NCBI GenBank assembly: GCA_040905865.1
Contig: JBBDQU010000056.1
Location: forward strand, 1-64,000
Direction: 5' to 3'
DNA length: 64,000 nucleotides
DNA from: Alphaproteobacteria bacterium
Lineage (GTDB): Bacteria > Pseudomonadota > Alphaproteobacteria > UBA8366 > GCA-2717185
Shown: positions 55,602 through 64,000 of the stretch, in pieces
How the letters are laid out: each line of letters begins with the position of its first letter
Numbering within the stretch: position 1 is the stretch's first letter
Made by a program: the position numbers and the translations under genes
Notes under the pieces: model-generated
The model's input: the letters and a program-made list of their open reading frames with translations, nothing else
The model's database searches: none
What the model was told of the DNA's origin: nothing

Positions 55602-56372
55602 TCACCGGCGGCGCTTTCCAGCAATTCCGAACTGCCCCGTACCTGATGTCCGCGCGGCGCTGTCCGGCAAAACAACGTATCGGCGGCGGCCGCGCGCGGC
55701 CTTGGCGGGCGGCGCGGCGGCGTAGATCTGTTTAATCGCCTCGACCAGCAGGACACCGGAAAATTGCGGAAAGAACCGGTCGCCAATCCGTTCGATCGCC
55801 GGCGACGACGACAGGGCCAGCCGCCACTGGCTTGGCGGTACATAAAGCGCCCGGGCCGTATCGACCGGCAGAAACAGATTGTCCTGCAGCAACCGCCGAA
55901 TCTGCCGGTTGGTGTATGGCTGCCCATGGCCGAACGGCGTCCGTTCCAGCCGCGCCCATATGCCCCGGCGGTTCGGCACAACGATCAGCAACCGACCACC
56001 TTCCGACAGCACCCGCCAGGCTTCGCGCATCATGCCGCGCTGGGTCTCGCTCTGTTCGACCGCATGCACCAGCAGCATGCGGTCTATGGACAGATCCGAA
56101 AAGGGCAGTTCAGCTTCGTCCACCAGGGTGACCAGACCCGGTTCATGGCGCGGCCAGTGCATGACGCCCTGCTGCGCCGGCATGGCGGCGAGGACGCGCT
56201 CCGCTTCGCCCCGGAACGACGTCAGATAGGGTATCGCGTAGCCCAGTCCCAGCATTCGCATACCGCGCACATCCGGCCATAACTGGCGGATCCGCCGCCG
56301 AATCATCCGTTGCGCCACATGCCCGAGCGGGCTGTGATAGAATTCATTCTGGTCGACAACATCGGTCCACAT
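55602..56372 (-). CDS. Class I SAM-dependent methyltransferase
   Basis: A 256-residue methyltransferase of the type often found beside glyoxalase or FeS-GNAT genes in alphaproteobacteria. The start MWTDVVDQNEFYHSPLGHVAQR is chosen at 56372. The core has G-L-G-Y-A-I-P-Y (SAM loop), VDEAELPFSDLSIDRMLLVHAVE (motif after the acidic loop) and GGRLLIVVPNRRGIWARLERTPFGHG. Substrate unknown. It is divergent from the ferredoxin/GNAT gene. Confidence 0.87.
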   Translation of the reverse strand: MWTDVVDQNEFYHSPLGHVAQRMIRRRIRQLWPDVRGMRMLGLGYAIPYLTSFRGEAERVLAAMPAQQGVMHWPRHEPGLVTLVDEAELPFSDLSIDRMLLVHAVEQSETQRGMMREAWRVLSEGGRLLIVVPNRRGIWARLERTPFGHGQPYTNRQIRRLLQDNLFLPVDTARALYVPPSQWRLALSSSPAIERIGDRFFPQFSGVLLVEAIKQIYAAAPPAKAARGRRRYVVLPDSAARTSGTGQFGIAGKRRR

Positions 56373-56426
56373 GCCATGAATGTACCACAGAGCGGGCAAA
56401 ATGCGGTTACAGGATAGAAGGCTTCC

Positions 56427-57566
56427 ATGTCGTCCATGACAGTACATGCCGTCCGCGATGCGCTGGCGCGGCAGGGGCTGATCCTGCGCGGCGGGTTTCA
56501 TCCCGGGGGCGGCGATGACGTCCCGCCGGAATCCGGCACGATACTGCTGGTCGGCAATGCCGGCCCGGCGATGTGGCGGGCCTTCAACGCCGCCCGCCCG
56601 GTGGGCGCCGATCCGCTGAACGCCTGGACCCGGCAGGTGCTGGCGCCGATGGCCGAACAGCATCGCGCAAGGGTGCTGTATCCGTTCGAGGGGCCGCCCT
56701 ACTGGCCGTTCCCGCGCTGGGCGCAACGGGCGGAAAGTATTGCAAGTTCTCCGCTTGGCATGCTGATCCATCCGGAATTCGGGTTATGGCATGCCTGGCG
56801 CGGCGCGTTTGTTTTCCGCGAACGGCTGCCGCTGCCCGATATGCCTGTCCACCGGGCGCCCTGCATGGACTGTACGGCGCAACCCTGCCTTTCCGGCTGT
56901 CCCGTTTCCGCCTTCGGGAAGGCCGGTTACGACACCCGTGCCTGCGCCGCATGGATCCGGAGTCCGGCAGGCGCCGACTGCCTGTCCGGCGGCTGTATCG
57001 CCCGGCATGCCTGCCCCGTGGGCCGGACATATGCCTATGAAACCGACCAGGCGTCATTGCACATGACCTCGTTTCTGGCGGGGCAGCCGGATCCCGGAAT
57101 GCGCCTTCGCGCCTACCGGCGCGGGGACGCCGCCACACTGGCCCGCCTGTTTCATGGCAGCGTTCACCGCGCCGCGGCCGCGGATTACTCACCGGAGCAG
57201 CGGAACGCCTGGGCACCACGCATACCCGATGAAGAATGGATGCGGGCCCGTATGGGATCATGCGACGTAGTCATCGTCGAATCCGGGGATGTGATTCTCG
57301 GGTTTTCCAATCTGGAAGCCGGCGGCCATGTCGATATGTTCTACGTGCATCAAGACTGGCAGCGACGCGGCACCGGCCAACTGCTCTACCGCCGTATAGA
57401 GGGCATCGCCCGACGACGGGGGTACATACAGCTGACCGCCGATGTCAGCATCACCGCGCGGCCGTTTTTCGAATCGATGGGATTTACCGTTGTCCGGCAA
57501 CAGACAGTGTCGCGTGACAAAGTCTCACTGATTAATTTCGCCATGGCAAAGCGGCTTACGCCGTAG
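56427..57566 (+). CDS. Fusion of a QueG-like iron-sulfur protein and a GNAT acetyltransferase
   Basis: A 379-residue two-domain protein. Residues 1-220 or so resemble the stand-alone alphaproteobacterial ferredoxin/QueG-like protein: VGNAGPAMWRAF, YPFEGPPYWPFPRWAQRA, SPLGMLIHPEFGLWHAWRGA, then a 4Fe-4S cluster motif C146-x2-C149-x4-C154-x3-C158-P and further cysteines (DCLSGGCIARHACPVG). From Met225 a complete GNAT domain follows: MRLRAYRRGD, V-D-M-F-Y-V-H-Q-D, the acetyl-CoA loop QRRGTG, and ARPFFESMGF. The junction is in one frame with no stop. Substrates of either part are unknown. Confidence 0.85.
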   Translation: MSSMTVHAVRDALARQGLILRGGFHPGGGDDVPPESGTILLVGNAGPAMWRAFNAARPVGADPLNAWTRQVLAPMAEQHRARVLYPFEGPPYWPFPRWAQRAESIASSPLGMLIHPEFGLWHAWRGAFVFRERLPLPDMPVHRAPCMDCTAQPCLSGCPVSAFGKAGYDTRACAAWIRSPAGADCLSGGCIARHACPVGRTYAYETDQASLHMTSFLAGQPDPGMRLRAYRRGDAATLARLFHGSVHRAAAADYSPEQRNAWAPRIPDEEWMRARMGSCDVVIVESGDVILGFSNLEAGGHVDMFYVHQDWQRRGTGQLLYRRIEGIARRRGYIQLTADVSITARPFFESMGFTVVRQQTVSRDKVSLINFAMAKRLTP

Positions 57567-59388
57567 CGTTTTCCTCGGCTTCGATGGCGGCAAGGAAAAT
57601 ATCGGCAAAATCGCGCAGCTTGGCCGCCCCGACGCCATGCACCTCTGCGAACTGGCTGTGCGTCCGGGGCCGGCTTTGCGCCATGTCCTGCAACGACCGG
57701 TCGGAGAACACCACATAGGCCGGGACGCCGCGTTCGCTCGCGAGGTCGCGCCGCAGTTTCTTCAACACGCCAAGCAGCGCTGCATCGGCTGGCGCCAGCC
57801 CGGCGGTAACTTCCCGCGCCAGCGCCTTCGCGGTCTTTTCCTGCCTGACCGTATCGGCCCGGAAGGCGAAGGCCGCGTCGCCGCGCAGCAGTTTCCGGCC
57901 ATCCTCCGTGAGGGAAAGTCCACCGTATCCCGCAACGTCGAGCCGCAGATAGCCCGCCGCGACGAGTTGCCGGATGATCGATCGCCAGGCATCCTTGCTG
58001 CGCCCCGCGCCCGTGCCGAAACCTTCCAGCGCATCATGCCCGGCCGCGCGAATTTTCTCGGTATCGGCACCGCGCAGCACGTCTACGATATGCGCCGCGC
58101 CGAAGCGCTGTCCCGTCCGCAAGACCACGGAAAGGGCCAGTTGGCCTTCCGCCTGGCCATCTATCATCTCCACCGGATCAAGACAGATATCGCAATTGCC
58201 GCAATTGCCGATATCTTCGCCAAAATAGGTGAGCAGCGTCCGCCGCCGGCACGACGGCGCCTCACAGTAACCGATCAGCGCGTCGAGGCGTTTATGCTCG
58301 CGCCGCCGCCGGTCGTCATCGCCGCTGTCTTCCTGTTCGATGAAAACCCGGCGCATGCGGATGTCATCCAGCCCGTACAGCATATGCGCTTCGGCGGCCT
58401 CGCCATCGCGCCCGGCACGACCGATTTCCTGGTAATAGGCCTCCATGCTGCCCGGCAGGTCGGTGTGCAGAACGAACCGGATATCCGGCTTGTCGATGCC
58501 CATACCGAAGGCAATGGTCGCCACCATCACGCTGCCCGGTTCCGTCATGAACGTATCCTGGTTCGCATCGCGCTCGCCCTTGTCCATGCCCGCATGGTAC
58601 GGCAGCGCGGGAATGCCGGCATCGCACAGCATTTTGGCGACGCTTTCCGTTTTCTTCCGCGACAGGCAGTAGACAATCCCGCTGTCGCCCTTATGGGCTG
58701 TTACGAAGTCGAGTACCTGGCGCATGCCGCCGCGCTTCATTTCAACGGAAAGCCGGATATTCGGCCGGTCGAACCCGGCAACGAATATCGCGCCGTCGCC
58801 GCCAAAGAGTTTTGCCGCGATATCGCTGCGCGTCGCCTTGTCCGCAGTCGCCGTCAGGGCCGCAATTGGCACGCCGGGAAACTGGTCCCGCAACCGCGCC
58901 AGGGCCTCGTAATCGGGTCGGAACGCCGGTCCCCATTGCGAAATGCAATGCGCCTCGTCGATGGCGATCAGCCGGACCGGCAGGCGCTGTAATGCGGACA
59001 GCATACGGTCGGTCATCAGCCGTTCCGGCGACATATACAGCAACGGTGCCTCCCCGGCGACGACGCGGCGCCAGGCGTCGACGTTCTCGATCCTGTCCCG
59101 CGACGAATTGATGGTTTCAGCCGCGACCCCCGCAAGCCGCAAGGCGGCGACCTGGTCGTGCATCAGCGCCACCAATGGCGATACGACGATGGTCAGCCCG
59201 CCCAGCACCATTCCCGAAATCTGGAAGCACAGCGATTTTCCCGACCCCGTCGGCATCACGGCCAGCGTGTTGCACCCGTCAAGCAACGACCGCACGACCG
59301 GTTCCTGGGCGCCCCGGAAATCCGAAAACCCGAAGACGTCATGCAGTAACAGGCGCGCTTTAGCCTGCCGGTCCGCAGCCTCCGTCAT
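57556..59388 (-). CDS. recQ: ATP-dependent DNA helicase RecQ
   Basis: A 610-residue RecQ (GTG 59406 would add six residues). Helicase motifs: F-R-G-A-Q-E-P-V, P-T-G-S-G-K-S, DEAHCISQWG, LTATAD, GIVYCLSRKKTE, the VATIAFGMGIDKPDIR block and QEIGRAGRDG. The RQC zinc-binding cysteines (YCEAPSCRRRTLLTYFGE, CGNCDICLD) and a C-terminal HRDC domain follow. It unwinds DNA 3' to 5' in recombination repair. Its 3' end overlaps the fusion gene's end by 11 bases. Confidence 0.96.
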   Translation of the reverse strand: MTEAADRQAKARLLLHDVFGFSDFRGAQEPVVRSLLDGCNTLAVMPTGSGKSLCFQISGMVLGGLTIVVSPLVALMHDQVAALRLAGVAAETINSSRDRIENVDAWRRVVAGEAPLLYMSPERLMTDRMLSALQRLPVRLIAIDEAHCISQWGPAFRPDYEALARLRDQFPGVPIAALTATADKATRSDIAAKLFGGDGAIFVAGFDRPNIRLSVEMKRGGMRQVLDFVTAHKGDSGIVYCLSRKKTESVAKMLCDAGIPALPYHAGMDKGERDANQDTFMTEPGSVMVATIAFGMGIDKPDIRFVLHTDLPGSMEAYYQEIGRAGRDGEAAEAHMLYGLDDIRMRRVFIEQEDSGDDDRRRREHKRLDALIGYCEAPSCRRRTLLTYFGEDIGNCGNCDICLDPVEMIDGQAEGQLALSVVLRTGQRFGAAHIVDVLRGADTEKIRAAGHDALEGFGTGAGRSKDAWRSIIRQLVAAGYLRLDVAGYGGLSLTEDGRKLLRGDAAFAFRADTVRQEKTAKALAREVTAGLAPADAALLGVLKKLRRDLASERGVPAYVVFSDRSLQDMAQSRPRTHSQFAEVHGVGAAKLRDFADIFLAAIEAEENATA

Positions 59389-59412
59389 ATCCGCTTTTTG
59401 TTTCACGCCGCT

Positions 59413-59928
59413 TCAGTTCCTGAGCTTGCTGCGATTGTGGCGCAATTCCTCTTCGCTCAATTCCAGGCCGACATAAATGGTAAAGGAATCCGTTTCGACA
59501 CCGGGGCTCAGGGGAATTGTCAGGGTCAGCGTATCTTCGAACGAAATCGATTTCCGGCTGACATAGGGCGTTTCCGCCGCAAAGGTCTGGCGGCTGAGTA
59601 TATTTCGCTGCTGATCCGTGATCGCCACAAAATAGGGAATGGTGGCGCTTTCGGTCTGGTTCGCCGGTCCACGGCGCGTGACGACCCGGATTGTCAGGTC
59701 CACCAGCAGGTCCTCGTCGTCGCGCCGGCAAGTTCCGCCAACGCGATCGATCCAGGCCTCCAGCAGGACATCCGTCGGGTCGCGACCGGGCCCCGGATTA
59801 AACCGGGTCACATCGCCAAGCCCGCGCAGTACGTCAACGTCGGGACAGGCGATTCGGCTGTCCTGCTCGCCCGCGCAGGCAGCCAGCATCATGCCGACGG
59901 CAATCACAAATCCGGTACGCGCCAGCAT
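59413..59928 (-). CDS. Hypothetical lipoprotein
   Basis: A 171-residue putative lipoprotein. ATG 59928 gives the signal MLARTGFVIAVGMMLAAC with Cys18 in L-A-A-C followed by Ala-Gly. The mature protein has CPDVDVLRGLGDVTRF, a second Cys, and beta-strand-like segments (VDLTIRVVTRRGPA, LTLTIPLSPG, FTIYVGLELS) of an Ig-like fold. It is widespread in alphaproteobacteria as an unnamed protein, so far as I can judge. Upstream of recQ on the same strand. Confidence 0.8.
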   Translation of the reverse strand: MLARTGFVIAVGMMLAACAGEQDSRIACPDVDVLRGLGDVTRFNPGPGRDPTDVLLEAWIDRVGGTCRRDDEDLLVDLTIRVVTRRGPANQTESATIPYFVAITDQQRNILSRQTFAAETPYVSRKSISFEDTLTLTIPLSPGVETDSFTIYVGLELSEEELRHNRSKLRN

Positions 59929-59944
59929 GTTTACAGCCTTCCGA

Positions 59945-60184
59945 CTACAGGTCCCCGTGTGCGCCATCGCAGAGGGGTTTGTTATCCGTACATTTGCAGC
60001 CGCAGAAATAAACCGTCTTGCTGCGTGGCGCGACATACTCCATCGGCGACAGACCTGTACCCTTGTGGCTGCCGTCGCAAAAAGGCTGCGCCTTGCTTTG
60101 TCCACAGGCGCACCACCAGTAGCTGTCGCCCTTGGTCACGTCGACTTCATACGGCGCCTTCTGTGCGATAACCGGGTCTGTCAT
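59945..60184 (-). CDS. Dual CDGSH iron-sulfur domain protein
   Basis: A 79-residue protein with two CDGSH-type [2Fe-2S] motifs: W-C-A-C-G-Q-S-K-A-Q-P-F-C-D-G-S-H and C-G-C-K-C-T-D-N-K-P-L-C-D-G-A-H, each giving three Cys and one His. ATG 60184 is preferred because AGGGGG lies at ribosome-site distance; ATG 60196 is an alternative. Redox or iron-sulfur transfer role; partner unknown. Divergent from thrB. Confidence 0.92.
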   Translation of the reverse strand: MTDPVIAQKAPYEVDVTKGDSYWWCACGQSKAQPFCDGSHKGTGLSPMEYVAPRSKTVYFCGCKCTDNKPLCDGAHGDL

Positions 60185-60349
60185 GGCTTGTTTCATCCCC
60201 CTGTAGACTATATTAGGTTCGCGCCGGTCGCTGCCTGGCGGATAACCGTCATGGCCAGCGGCATAAATGATTGAGGGTTTTATGGGCACCGGGCAGCAGG
60301 GCGTCAAGCGAATGTGTGGCATCGTCAAACACCGAATGCGCCGCTGACG

Positions 60350-61309
60350 ATGGCCGTCTATACCGATGTCGGCGACGAGGAACTCGTCGCGTTTGTCGCC
60401 GCGTACGATATCGGCGAGGTCGTGTCCTGCAAGGGCATTGCCGAAGGCGTCGAAAATTCGAACTACCTGCTGCAGACGACGGCGGGCAGCCATATCCTGA
60501 CCCTTTATGAGAAGCGGGTGAAGCGGGAAGACCTGCCCTATTTCATCGGTTATATGGAGCATCTGGCGGCGCACGGCATTGCCTGCCCGACGCCGCTGCA
60601 CGGCCGCGACGGCAGGGCGCTGCGCGAATTATGCGGGCGTCCCGCCGCTATCGTCACGTTTCTGAAAGGCATGTGGCCGCGGCGCATCCTGCCCGGCCAT
60701 TGCGCCCAACTGGGCAGCGCCATGGCCCGGATGCATCTGGCCGGCGATACCTTTCCGATGCAACGCGCCAACAGCCTGTCGGTCGGCGCCTGGCGCGGGT
60801 TAATTGAGTCCTGCGCCGCGCGCGCGCATGAGATCCGGGACGGGCTGGATACACTGCTCGAAACGGAAATCGGGTTCCTGGAAGCGAACTGGCCAACCGG
60901 CCTGCCATCCGGCGTCTGCCACGCGGACCTGTTTCCCGATAATGTCTTCTTCCTCGGCGACAGGCTGTCCGGCATCATCGACTTCTATTTCGCCTGCAAC
61001 GATTTCTACGCCTACGATATCGCCATCTGCCTGAACGCCTGGTGTTTTGAACGCGATGGCAGCTTCAACGTCACCAAGGCCAGGGTCATGCTGTCCGAAT
61101 ACCGCAAGGTCCGGCCGCTTTCCGGCGCGGAACTGCAGGCGTTGCCGATCCTTGCGCGCGGCAGCGCGCTCCGGTTTCTGCTGACCCGGCTGTATGACTG
61201 GCTGAATCATCCGGAAGGCGCGATGGTGCAGCCGAAGGACCCCCTGGAATATCTCGGCTTCCTGCAGTTTCACCAGCAGGTGCCGGGACCTGGCGCATAC
61301 GGGTTGTGA
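60350..61309 (+). CDS. thrB: Homoserine kinase (ThrB, APH fold)
   Basis: A 319-residue kinase of the aminoglycoside phosphotransferase fold typical of alphaproteobacterial and Pseudomonas homoserine kinase. It opens [20 protein letters not shown], has [12 protein letters not shown], the catalytic loop [13 protein letters not shown] and the metal site G-I-I-D-F-Y-F-A. It phosphorylates homoserine in threonine synthesis. Its stop overlaps the rnhA start, the usual thrB-rnhA pair of this class. Confidence 0.94.
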   Translation: MAVYTDVGDEELVAFVAAYDIGEVVSCKGIAEGVENSNYLLQTTAGSHILTLYEKRVKREDLPYFIGYMEHLAAHGIACPTPLHGRDGRALRELCGRPAAIVTFLKGMWPRRILPGHCAQLGSAMARMHLAGDTFPMQRANSLSVGAWRGLIESCAARAHEIRDGLDTLLETEIGFLEANWPTGLPSGVCHADLFPDNVFFLGDRLSGIIDFYFACNDFYAYDIAICLNAWCFERDGSFNVTKARVMLSEYRKVRPLSGAELQALPILARGSALRFLLTRLYDWLNHPEGAMVQPKDPLEYLGFLQFHQQVPGPGAYGL

Positions 61310-61767
61310 TGGCGGACAACAGCACGGACAGAATTGAAATCTTCACGGATGGCGCCTGCAGCGGTAATCCGGGCCCGGGCGGCTGGGGGGCGATCCTGCG
61401 GTATCGCGGTACGGAAAAGGAACTGAACGGCGGCGAGGCGGAAACCACCAACAACCGGATGGAAATGCTGGCGGCCATCATGGCGCTGGAGGCGATAAAA
61501 AGACCTGTCCGCGCCGTGATTCACACGGACAGCACCTATCTGCGCGACGGGATCACGAAATGGATTCACGCCTGGAAAAAAAATGGCTGGAAAACCGCGT
61601 CGAGGAAACCGGTCAGGAATGTCGACCTGTGGCAGCGCCTGGAAGCGGCAATCGAAGACCATGAGGTCGAATGGCGCTGGGTCAGGGGGCATGCCGGCCA
61701 CCCGGAAAACGAACGCGCCGACGAACTCGCCCGCGAAGCGGCAAGGGCTTTCGGCGGAAGGCGATAA
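61309..61767 (+). CDS. rnhA: Ribonuclease HI
   Basis: A 152-residue RNase H type 1. Catalytic carboxylates are in [19 protein letters not shown] (Glu), V-I-H-T-D-S-T-Y and the end segment [10 protein letters not shown]; a basic handle [14 protein letters not shown] is present. It cuts RNA in RNA-DNA hybrids. ATG 61309 shares a base with the thrB stop (TGATG); GTG 61306 is an alternative one codon earlier. Confidence 0.96.
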   Translation: MADNSTDRIEIFTDGACSGNPGPGGWGAILRYRGTEKELNGGEAETTNNRMEMLAAIMALEAIKRPVRAVIHTDSTYLRDGITKWIHAWKKNGWKTASRKPVRNVDLWQRLEAAIEDHEVEWRWVRGHAGHPENERADELAREAARAFGGRR

Positions 61768-61797
61768 TACCTTCCGCCGTAAATCAGAACGCGCCTG

Positions 61798-62280
61798 CTA
61801 TAGCGATTCCAGAACGCTTTCCGCGCTGGAGATTGTCAGCGCGCCGCCTTCTTCCTCTTTCAGCGCCGTCACCACGCCATCATCGACAACCATGGCGTAA
61901 CGCTTCGACCGCACGCCCAGGCCGCGCGCCGAAAGGTCCAGTTCCAGACCGGCCGCCTTTGTGAATTCTCCACTGCCGTCGGCGAGCATCGAGATATTTT
62001 CGCCGACGCCCTGGTCCTTGCCCCAGGCGCCCATGACAAACGCATCGTTCACCGCGAGACAGGCGATGGCGTCGACGCCCTTCGCCTTGATAGCCGCCGC
62101 ATTGTTCAAAAAGCCCGGTACATGCTTCGCCGAACAAGTCGGCGTGAAGGCGCCCGGCACCGCGAACAGCACAACCTTGCGGCCCTTGAAGAAATCATCC
62201 GTCGATACCGCGGCGGGGCCATCCGCACCCAATTCGTACAGCGTCGCTGAAGGAACCTTGTCGCCAACCTTGATTGTCAT
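61798..62280 (-). CDS. Peroxiredoxin, Prx5/AhpE-like (cysteine type)
   Basis: A 160-residue type 5 peroxiredoxin with the motif [10 protein letters not shown], Cys49 being the peroxidatic residue, and later [15 protein letters not shown] and [16 protein letters not shown] 62280 is preferred; upstream TTG 62292 would add four residues. It reduces peroxides in the cytosol, probably with glutathione/glutaredoxin. It uses an ordinary cysteine codon, in contrast to the TGA-containing peroxiredoxin at 3389-3844. Converges on rnhA. Confidence 0.94.
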   Translation of the reverse strand: MTIKVGDKVPSATLYELGADGPAAVSTDDFFKGRKVVLFAVPGAFTPTCSAKHVPGFLNNAAAIKAKGVDAIACLAVNDAFVMGAWGKDQGVGENISMLADGSGEFTKAAGLELDLSARGLGVRSKRYAMVVDDGVVTALKEEEGGALTISSAESVLESL

Positions 62281-62342
62281 GTCTTCTTCCAACCCTCCAA
62301 TACTGAAATGTCATTGTGTGTGGTTTCGTCCGGCCAGATACT

Positions 62343-62396
62343 TATAGCACATCAGGTCCGAATGGAACCGCAACAGGCTTCATTCGAACCTGTGAA
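62343..62396 (+). repeat. Structured repeat copy B
   Basis: TATAGCACAT (62343-62352) is followed by a 17-base arm (62353-62369), six-base loop GCAACA and a 17-base arm (62376-62392) that pair at 15 of 17 positions counting one G-U. The copy is about 80% identical by my alignment to the hairpin at 978-1038 read on the opposite strand. It lies upstream of the Prx5 gene and downstream of dsbD, so it may also end the dsbD transcript. Confidence 0.65.
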
Positions 62397-62543
62397 GGTG
62401 CAGTTTAAATATTCAATAAGATAGGTCGGATTCACGTATATGTTGAATCTTCGAGGGTAATTCCAACCGGACACGATCCGATCTAAACCCGCGACCACGC
62501 AAGTCCAGCCGAATTCGGCATGATCGACGCGGAAATGACATAT

Positions 62544-64000
62544 CTACCGGGAAACCGTGTCGCTGCCGCCCGATGCGCGGGCCGCAGTATCCAGTACAGC
62601 GGCATTTGTCAAAAGTTCCGGCAGGGCTATTCCGTCAGGCGCCTTCGGCCCATAGATCGCGTTGAACGGAATACCGTATCGGCCGAAGCGCGCGAGGTAC
62701 GCGGCGATGGCTGGGTCGGGGCGGGTCCAGTCCGCGCGCATGGCGGTAACGCCGCCTCCCGCGAGCCATGCCGCGACTTCGCCCTGATCCAGCACCAGCT
62801 TCTTGTTGACCTGGCAGGTGATGCACCAGTCCGCCGTGACATCCACAAAAACGGTCCCGCCGGCGGCGACGATACGGCGCAGTTCCGCCATGTCGAAAGC
62901 CTGCCATCCGGCCTGCACCTGCCTTGCAGGCACGGTCGGGTCGGGTGCGCGAACCATGGGCATTGCCAGCGCGGCCAGCGCCAGAACGGTCACGGCGACG
63001 CCCGAATGGCGGCCAAGGCGGGAATCCGGCAGACGCCGTAACGCCAGGACAGCGCCGATCAGCGCCATCATCGCACCGAGCAGGATGGCGCCTTCCATGC
63101 CGATCTGAGCCGCCATGATACTGAGCAGCCATACCGCCGTCGCCACCAGCGCCAGCCCCAGCACGCGGCGCAGGGTGATCATCCACGGGCCGGGGCGCGG
63201 CATGGCGGCGGCAACCCCTGGAAAGGCGGCCACAGCAAGGTAAGGCAGCGCAAGGCCAAGCCCCAGCGCGGCGAAGACCGTCAGGATTTCCATCGCGTCG
63301 CGGCTGAGCGCGAAGCCTATCGCAGTACCGACGAACGGCGCGGAACACGGGGTCGCCAGCAGGGTCGCAAAGGCGCCGGTCAGGAAGTGCCCGCCGGTCG
63401 ATGGCCTGTTGCCGGCGGAAAGCGCCAGCCCCGACATCCATTGCGGCAATGAAATCTGGAACATGCCAAACAGGTTGCACGCGAACAACGTGACCACGAT
63501 AACCATGAACGCCAGAAAGACCGGCTGCTGAAACTGGATGCCCCATCCGGCGGCAAACCCCGCCGCCTTCACGGCGATCAGTGCCGCCGCTATCGCCAGC
63601 ATCGACGCCACGATACCTGCCGCCGTGGCGAGGAATCCGGTGCGCACGTCGGCGGCATGGCTGCCGCCATGACTGACGGCGGCCAGCAGCTTGATCGACA
63701 GGACCGGCAGTACGCAGGGCATCAGGTTCAGAATCAGCCCCCCCAAGACCGCCAGCAACAGTATGTACCAGAGCGGCGGCGCCTCTGCCACGGCCCCGGT
63801 AATTTCGGGCAGGTCCGCAAGCGGCTCGCCCAGGCGCACGGGCAGAACGCGTTCGATCGCCCGGTCGCCATCGACCAGTGTCACGGTGAATTCGGCGCCA
63901 TCCAGTTCCGCCGCGGACGCACCGGCGCCTTTCACTTCCAGCCAAGCGCGCCTGCCCGACTCCGCCTCGACGACCGCCGGTTTGCCAAACAGCGTATCCT
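62544..64000 (-). CDS. Thiol:disulfide interchange protein DsbD-like, 5' part beyond window
   Basis: The frame is open to the window edge, so at least 485 C-terminal residues are present and the N-terminus is missing. The visible part has the end of the N-terminal periplasmic domain, then about eight membrane helices (LILNLMPCVLPVLSIK with the first membrane Cys; FATLLATPCSAPFVGTAIG with the second), and a C-terminal thioredoxin domain with D-W-C-I-T-C-Q. It passes electrons from cytosolic thioredoxin to periplasmic thiol proteins such as the TlpA-like protein at 46176. Stop at 62544. Confidence 0.9.
   Translation of the reverse strand, partial: DTLFGKPAVVEAESGRRAWLEVKGAGASAAELDGAEFTVTLVDGDRAIERVLPVRLGEPLADLPEITGAVAEAPPLWYILLLAVLGGLILNLMPCVLPVLSIKLLAAVSHGGSHAADVRTGFLATAAGIVASMLAIAAALIAVKAAGFAAGWGIQFQQPVFLAFMVIVVTLFACNLFGMFQISLPQWMSGLALSAGNRPSTGGHFLTGAFATLLATPCSAPFVGTAIGFALSRDAMEILTVFAALGLGLALPYLAVAAFPGVAAAMPRPGPWMITLRRVLGLALVATAVWLLSIMAAQIGMEGAILLGAMMALIGAVLALRRLPDSRLGRHSGVAVTVLALAALAMPMVRAPDPTVPARQVQAGWQAFDMAELRRIVAAGGTVFVDVTADWCITCQVNKKLVLDQGEVAAWLAGGGVTAMRADWTRPDPAIAAYLARFGRYGIPFNAIYGPKAPDGIALPELLTNAAVLDTAARASGGSDTVSR

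Overview
The window is a 64 kb piece of a GC-rich (roughly 60-63% G+C by eye) alphaproteobacterial chromosome, most likely Rhodospirillales-like. The gene neighbourhoods point there: metX-metW next to a divergent chorismate mutase/hisC/tyrC operon; ftsEX with ydcF, plsC and a cobalamin-dependent ribonucleotide reductase; TIGR02302-lysA-lptM-argH; thrB-rnhA-peroxiredoxin; and DUF4167, DUF2125 and DUF3426 proteins. Almost all of it is densely packed housekeeping DNA with many 1-4 base start/stop overlaps. One tRNA (Lys-CTT) is present. I see no rRNA, CRISPR, insertion sequence, prophage or integrase.

Layout. 0.3-7 kb: glutathione transferase, SDR dehydrogenase, a leftward group (unknown Lys/Ala-tailed protein, NIPSNAP protein, peroxiredoxin), then ygiB-ygiC and a secreted glycerophosphodiesterase. 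7-9.3 kb: enoyl-CoA hydratase and a PEP-CTERM surface protein with an FNR-type box upstream. 9.3-13.9 kb: miaA and the branched-chain amino acid operon ilvB-ilvN-ilvC. 14.1-20.6 kb: the rod-shape cluster mreB-mreC-mreD-mrdA-rodA plus a YdcF protein. 20.8-22.9 kb: tRNA-Lys with a terminator, an MFS transporter and a DUF924 protein. 22.9-27.7 kb: an accessory pocket with an HpcH/HpaI aldolase, two toxin-antitoxin modules (tacAT-like and hicAB), a TauD-type dioxygenase and a VOC protein. 27.7-32.6 kb: metXW and the aromatic operon. 32.5-46.7 kb: DUF2125, ChaC, NrdJ, PlsC, YdcF, FtsX, FtsE, DUF3426, TIGR02302, LysA, LptM, ArgH and TlpA. 46.8-51.9 kb: hydroxyacyl-CoA dehydrogenase with etfBA, a cobalamin adenosyltransferase group and an RraA-like protein. 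52-64 kb: DUF4167, recX, PrpD-like, a methyltransferase, a ferredoxin/GNAT fusion, recQ, CDGSH, thrB, rnhA, Prx5, and the 3' part of dsbD cut by the window edge.

The most important observation is that the peroxiredoxin at 3389-3844 (minus) is interrupted by a single in-frame TGA exactly at the peroxidatic cysteine of the PrxQ/BCP motif (TPG-TGA-T). The frame is intact on both sides, and a stem-loop of bacterial SECIS geometry follows 15 nt downstream. It reads as a selenoprotein that standard gene calling truncates to an internal fragment. No Sec machinery lies in the window.

Other points: two distant intergenic hairpins (978-1038 and 62343-62396) share sequence and show compensatory base changes, so they look like copies of a structured dispersed repeat. 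A perfect FNR consensus lies upstream of the PEP-CTERM gene. Two DnaA-type boxes lie upstream of the class II ribonucleotide reductase. The chorismate mutase carries a degenerate prephenate-dehydratase-like tail. One ORF fuses a QueG-like iron-sulfur protein to a GNAT acetyltransferase. NrdJ and the PduO-type adenosyltransferase together suggest that deoxynucleotide synthesis here can depend on adenosylcobalamin.
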